Positions 60,336 to 64,000 of a DNA stretch of 64,000 bases are shown one piece after another. The notes below the pieces were generated by a model. It had not been told where the DNA came from. It worked only from the letters and a program-made list of their open reading frames with translations, and searched no databases. Positions within the stretch are counted from its first letter, which is position 1; each line of letters begins with the position of its first letter. Position numbers and translations under genes: made by a program. The DNA comes from Rhyacophila brunnea (Eukaryota; Arthropoda; Insecta; Trichoptera; Rhyacophilidae): NCBI GenBank assembly GCA_022495005.1, contig JAGYXB010001100.1:1054001-1118000 (forward strand), in the 5' to 3' direction.

Positions 60336-60676
60336 GGCTGTACTTCAGCTGAGGCACGGTCTAAAACGATTGTGACTATGCCACACGCAGATTGTGCAAA
60401 CGACGCGTGACGAACAAAACATAATTTGTCATAAAAATTCAATATGCGTCCATTTAATGTTAAATTAGTAATAATATATTCATTGACATGTTTTGTTTTT
60501 CGAGTAAATACATAACATTTTTTAGTCATTTTTACATTAAAAATAATTCCTCCGACGCCATCACAAAACAAATTGACGTGCGAACAGGTCGACTATCGCT
60601 CACCGATTGGCAACGCATGCAAAATTACGTCCCACCTATTGCTGAAAATTATTTGCCATTTCACTGAAGTATGCTC
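60336..60676 (+). mobile_element. TTAA-flanked MITE, family 1, copy 3
   Basis: TTAA flanks the 341-bp element at 60332-60335 and 60677-60680. It begins GGCTGTACTTCAGCTGAGGC and ends TTCACTGAAGTATGCTC. Interior blocks match copies at 8182 and 35159. The minus-strand 79-residue frame over it is not a gene. Confidence 0.8.
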
Positions 60677-60988
60677 TTAAGTTTACTATATTATATTATA
60701 ATCAGTGAGAAGAAAAAGACCAGTAAATACATGTTCTCAAATATAACCAGAAATCTAGGAATAGAGAGTTAAGTGAACTCAATACAAATTTAAAATTCGA
60801 GTTACTATTTTATTATGTTTACTTTAAACTCTCATGTTATCTAGTAATAATGTAAACAACAAATTGCCGGGAACTCCGCAAATAGCATAAGTGGAAAATA
60901 ATTAGGGCTGTTAAAGAAGTTGTACACGTTTTACGAGTATGAAAAGATGCAATAGAAATAATCACCATGGCGGGTTATGTACGCACAG

Positions 60989-61571
60989 CAGTGGCGAAGG
61001 GTGGAGGTAGGCTGTTAAGATTCGCTATAAATAGTGCACACTAAACTTTTTTAGTCATATGTATTTGTTTTTATTGAACTAAGACTACAATTTACAGATG
61101 GTGTTAGTTAGTTTTTAAAAATCAACTAAACCCTGCCTAAACGAAACCATAATAGTTTTAGTCTAATTTGGGCAATACGACAAAATTGTGCACACTTTTT
61201 CATTCATAGTTATTTGTTTTCGTTGGATTAAAAATACATATTACACATATTGTTGGTTAATTTTTTTAATTCATAAAGCCCTGCCTAAACCAAACTATAA
61301 TAAATAAAAAATATTATTCTACTTATAAAATATTCAAAGTTATGTATGATATAATTGTATAATGTTAGATATTTTATAGATAGACGTGTATTTTTTGACT
61401 ATTATCTATTATGGCTTGGTTTCTCAGGGTTTAATTAAATTTTAAAAACTAACCAACATTATCTGTTAAATATAGTCTTATTTCAATGAAAACAAATATG
61501 TATGTCTGAAAAAGTTTAATGTGCACTGTTTATGGCGGATCTTAACAGCCTACCTCCACCCTTCGCCACTG
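60989..61571. mobile_element. hAT-type MITE, copy D (full-length, perfect target duplication)
   Basis: The ends CAGTGGCGAAGGGTGGAGG and the inverse are perfect. The octamer ACGCACAG flanks the element at 60981-60988 and 61572-61579. At 583 bp it is the longest uninterrupted copy, and it has a tandemly duplicated internal block starting near 61160. It is non-coding. Confidence 0.88.
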
Positions 61572-61720
61572 ACGCACAGTAATAGAAGAACTGGACGGCC
61601 AACATTGAGATGGCTAAAATGCGCCACGAGGGATTTAAAGACGTTCGGTCAAAGCGACTGGACAGCGCCAACACTGGATCATCCGAGATTTAAAAATGTT
61701 TTACAACAACAACAATAAAA
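61572..61720 (+). pseudogene. LINE 3' terminal remnant
   Basis: The plus strand reads NRRTGRPTLRWLKCATRDLK and ends in KNVLQQQQ with a CAACAACAACAA tail. The TGRPxxRW motif is typical of the C-terminus of insect LINE reverse transcriptases. The hAT MITE inserted immediately upstream of it. Confidence 0.5.
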
Positions 61721-62688
61721 TGTAACAATACATTATTCTCTGAGGTACGGAGTTAAAATTCAAGTTTCTAATGACACATTACATTTACACACTACGTATA
61801 TAGAATTATAATGCAAAATACGAGAGGAGAATACAATTTGTTGATGTAAAATTAATATCATATTTTAGATGAGTGACCCATATTAGTTTTACGCGGTATT
61901 TGTAAAAAAGCAAACAACATCATCTTATATCACATCTGTCGGTAACATTCATCGAACAAGACAATATATGTTTGCAAAGAAATTTTTAATTAGAATACGG
62001 AAACTTTTGGCAATTCTAAGATTTATTATAAGTATATTGACAAATGCTTTAAACATAGTTAAGTATGTACATTTATATTTAAATCTGTATACACCTAGAG
62101 GAGCCTATTTTCATAACAATATAATTTAGCTCACAGGTCTGCTGTAATTATTTAATTTAAATAAGTCCACTTACTTTAAATTCTAAAACAAAAAAAAAAA
62201 CAATTTTCCTAGCTATAAACTAATAATTTTTTTATCTACTTAAGTAGGTATATAAATAAAGGAACATTCGACTCGAGAGCCGTCGCATATAGCATGAATA
62301 TATTTACAGATTATAATGATTTTTGTGACAGTTTTTCATAAAAAAAATCATTACGATGTTATATACATTTTTCTACATGTCTTTTCGACTCAAAATTAGT
62401 TACATTATTTAAAATCAAGCTGCTATATTGCATCCAAGTTCATTTTGTTAATAAAAAGACAGGCAAGTTACCAAAATATATAGATTGTTTTTCATCTGTT
62501 CAAAAGAAAGTAATAATTTTATCAAACCAACAATGCAATTAACTGATTAAAATAAGCCAAATAGAATTTAATTTTTGATTGCATTTGCACATCTGTAAGG
62601 TTTTTTTTGTATCAAATTGTAGTTATTTTATCCATTTTTTATTAAAACATAGTTCTAATGCAAGCTAATGTCGTGATTTTTGTGTGTA
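61721..62688. other. Non-coding AT-rich stretch
   Basis: I see no gene, repeat or RNA gene. The sequence is AT-rich with several poly-A runs. Confidence 0.5.
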
Positions 62689-62991
62689 CAGTATACTCGT
62701 GATTATCCGGACTAATGGTGGGGAGAAAAGCGCACGGATAAACGAAAAACATGGATAATCCAGAACTATGGTTTTTTCTTTTTAAAATACTACATAATTG
62801 TACATTTCTAAAGCAGACAATTATTTTAACATGTTTAATATTTATTAAGAAAATCCATGATTATAGTTCGTTTGCAGGAATCTTTTAATGATTTTCTAGT
62901 ATCAGTTCGAATTTTCCTATGAGCTATTATATCATTGTATACACAGTATCATGCACGGATAATCTGCACATCGTTAATCGAGAGTTTACTG
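62689..62991. mobile_element. pogo/Tigger-like MITE
   Basis: The ends CAGTATACTCGTGATTATCC and CGATTAACGATG...GAGTTTACTG (inverse form CAGTAAACTCTCGATTA) are about 20-bp inverted repeats. TA flanks both sides at 62687-62688 and 62992-62993. The CAGTA start with TA duplication fits the pogo/Tigger branch of Tc1/mariner. The 303-bp interior is AT-rich and non-coding. Confidence 0.6.
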
Positions 62992-63659
62992 TATTTGATT
63001 TTGAAATATTAGTATGAAACCATGTTTATTACATACTCAGATAATATGCAACTGGATAATTGAAAGTTTACAGGCAATATTGTTATTAATTGTTTATTTG
63101 ACTGAAAATGATGTATGAAGGCTTTATTGGTATAACTTTTCCTACACAAAATGAAACAATTTGATTGTTTTGACGTAAGAGACCATTCACAGATGTAAAA
63201 CGGTGGTTTTGTATCGTGTGACATACTAAATTCATGAATTCTGTTAATGGAAATATATTTTGATTAACTGTATATGTCTAGGATATATAAACGTAAATGG
63301 TAGATAGTCTACATGGGATTTCCGTCTATGAATGGCCTTTAAACGAGATACAGTATCAGTTTAATTCGTGATTTCAGAAATATCAATACCAACTTGCGAA
63401 AGGACTATGCTTACAAATCAGTACTACATTGCGCCACGTAATTGAAAAAATATATAATTTGCAAGTGTATTAAGACAATTTTTTTAGTATGCCTCATACA
63501 TCATCGTTGTAGCTAAAAACTTAAAAGAATTTATAAATACTATAGCGGTTTCCTTTTACCCTCTCTATTGGACCACAATCCTTTCTACCATCCGTGTCTA
63601 ACCTATGGTATCGTTACATTTCTGCAAAATATATATAATATAATAGCATAAGTTGTTTA

Positions 63660-63818
63660 AGACTGTCCTAGTGTCGGGATTCACATAACATACGCGTAGC
63701 GAGAGCATGACAACAGGGATTTTGCGTACATCTCTACGAAATTCAGAGATTTAAGTGTATTCAATTGAAAGACTATAATATTTTTGCTGATTTTTAGTGT
63801 GTCCCACTAGGATAGTCT
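63660..63818. repeat. Small MITE with AGACTGTCCTAGTG ends
   Basis: The left end AGACTGTCCTAGTGTCGGGA and the right end TCCCACTAGGATAGTCT are inverted with a few mismatches. The element is 159 bp and non-coding. Beyond it, to the window end, I see no further feature. Confidence 0.5.
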
Positions 63819-64000
63819 TGGATAGCGGGGTATGTAAAGGTACCCCCCTTATGATTTATTTAACTTCACTTATACAAAACATTGTTTGTGGTCACTTGAG
63901 TGTTTTTATAGTCTCTTAAGTACGTACGTGTATGTACAAGTCAGTTCTTCCAATAAATAATAAAAATGATTTTACTTCACTTCACTAAAAGTATGAACAA

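Overview
The window is animal nuclear DNA, AT-rich, with one recognisable host gene and a dense load of decayed transposable elements. The gene is a non-muscle myosin II heavy chain that matches Drosophila zipper very closely along the motor, neck and rod. The insect-type myosin, the RTE-type LINE, the abundant TACCTACC/GGTACCTA micro-motifs and the large MITE load suggest an arthropod, most likely an insect (perhaps hemipteran). The species cannot be fixed from this sequence. LAYOUT OF THE GENE: thirteen plus-strand coding exons between 870 and 36446 encode 1796 residues, from just before the P-loop to the stop codon. The first roughly 170 residues and the promoter lie upstream of the window. 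All exon junctions keep frame. The first intron (992-20607, 19.6 kb) sits exactly at motor surface loop 1, where vertebrate myosin II genes carry alternatively spliced inserts. A 24-nt in-frame candidate micro-exon lies at 13557-13580 inside it. The last exon has a TAGAAG tandem acceptor and encodes a Gly/Ser-rich non-helical tail. MOBILE DNA INSIDE THE GENE: the introns carry hAT-type MITEs with 8-bp target duplications, a TTAA-flanked MITE family, TTA-flanked MITEs, a foldback family with a conserved core, tRNA-derived SINEs, a near-perfect 60-bp-arm palindrome and a 14-unit repeat array with a dimeric higher-order section. DOWNSTREAM (36.8-64 kb): no host gene was recognised. The region holds a decayed 3.8-kb Helitron nested in a hAT MITE, a 1.5-kb TA-flanked element containing a hAT transposase remnant, an adjoining 1.6-kb element of unassigned superfamily with repeated subterminal motifs, a 5'-truncated RTE-like LINE on the minus strand, a piggyBac transposase remnant, further MITEs, and a SINE with another MITE nested in it. 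No exotic defence or regulatory system was found. The most promising biology is the candidate loop-1 micro-exon of the myosin gene. All repeat family names and boundaries come from reading the sequence by eye and have not been checked against a database.
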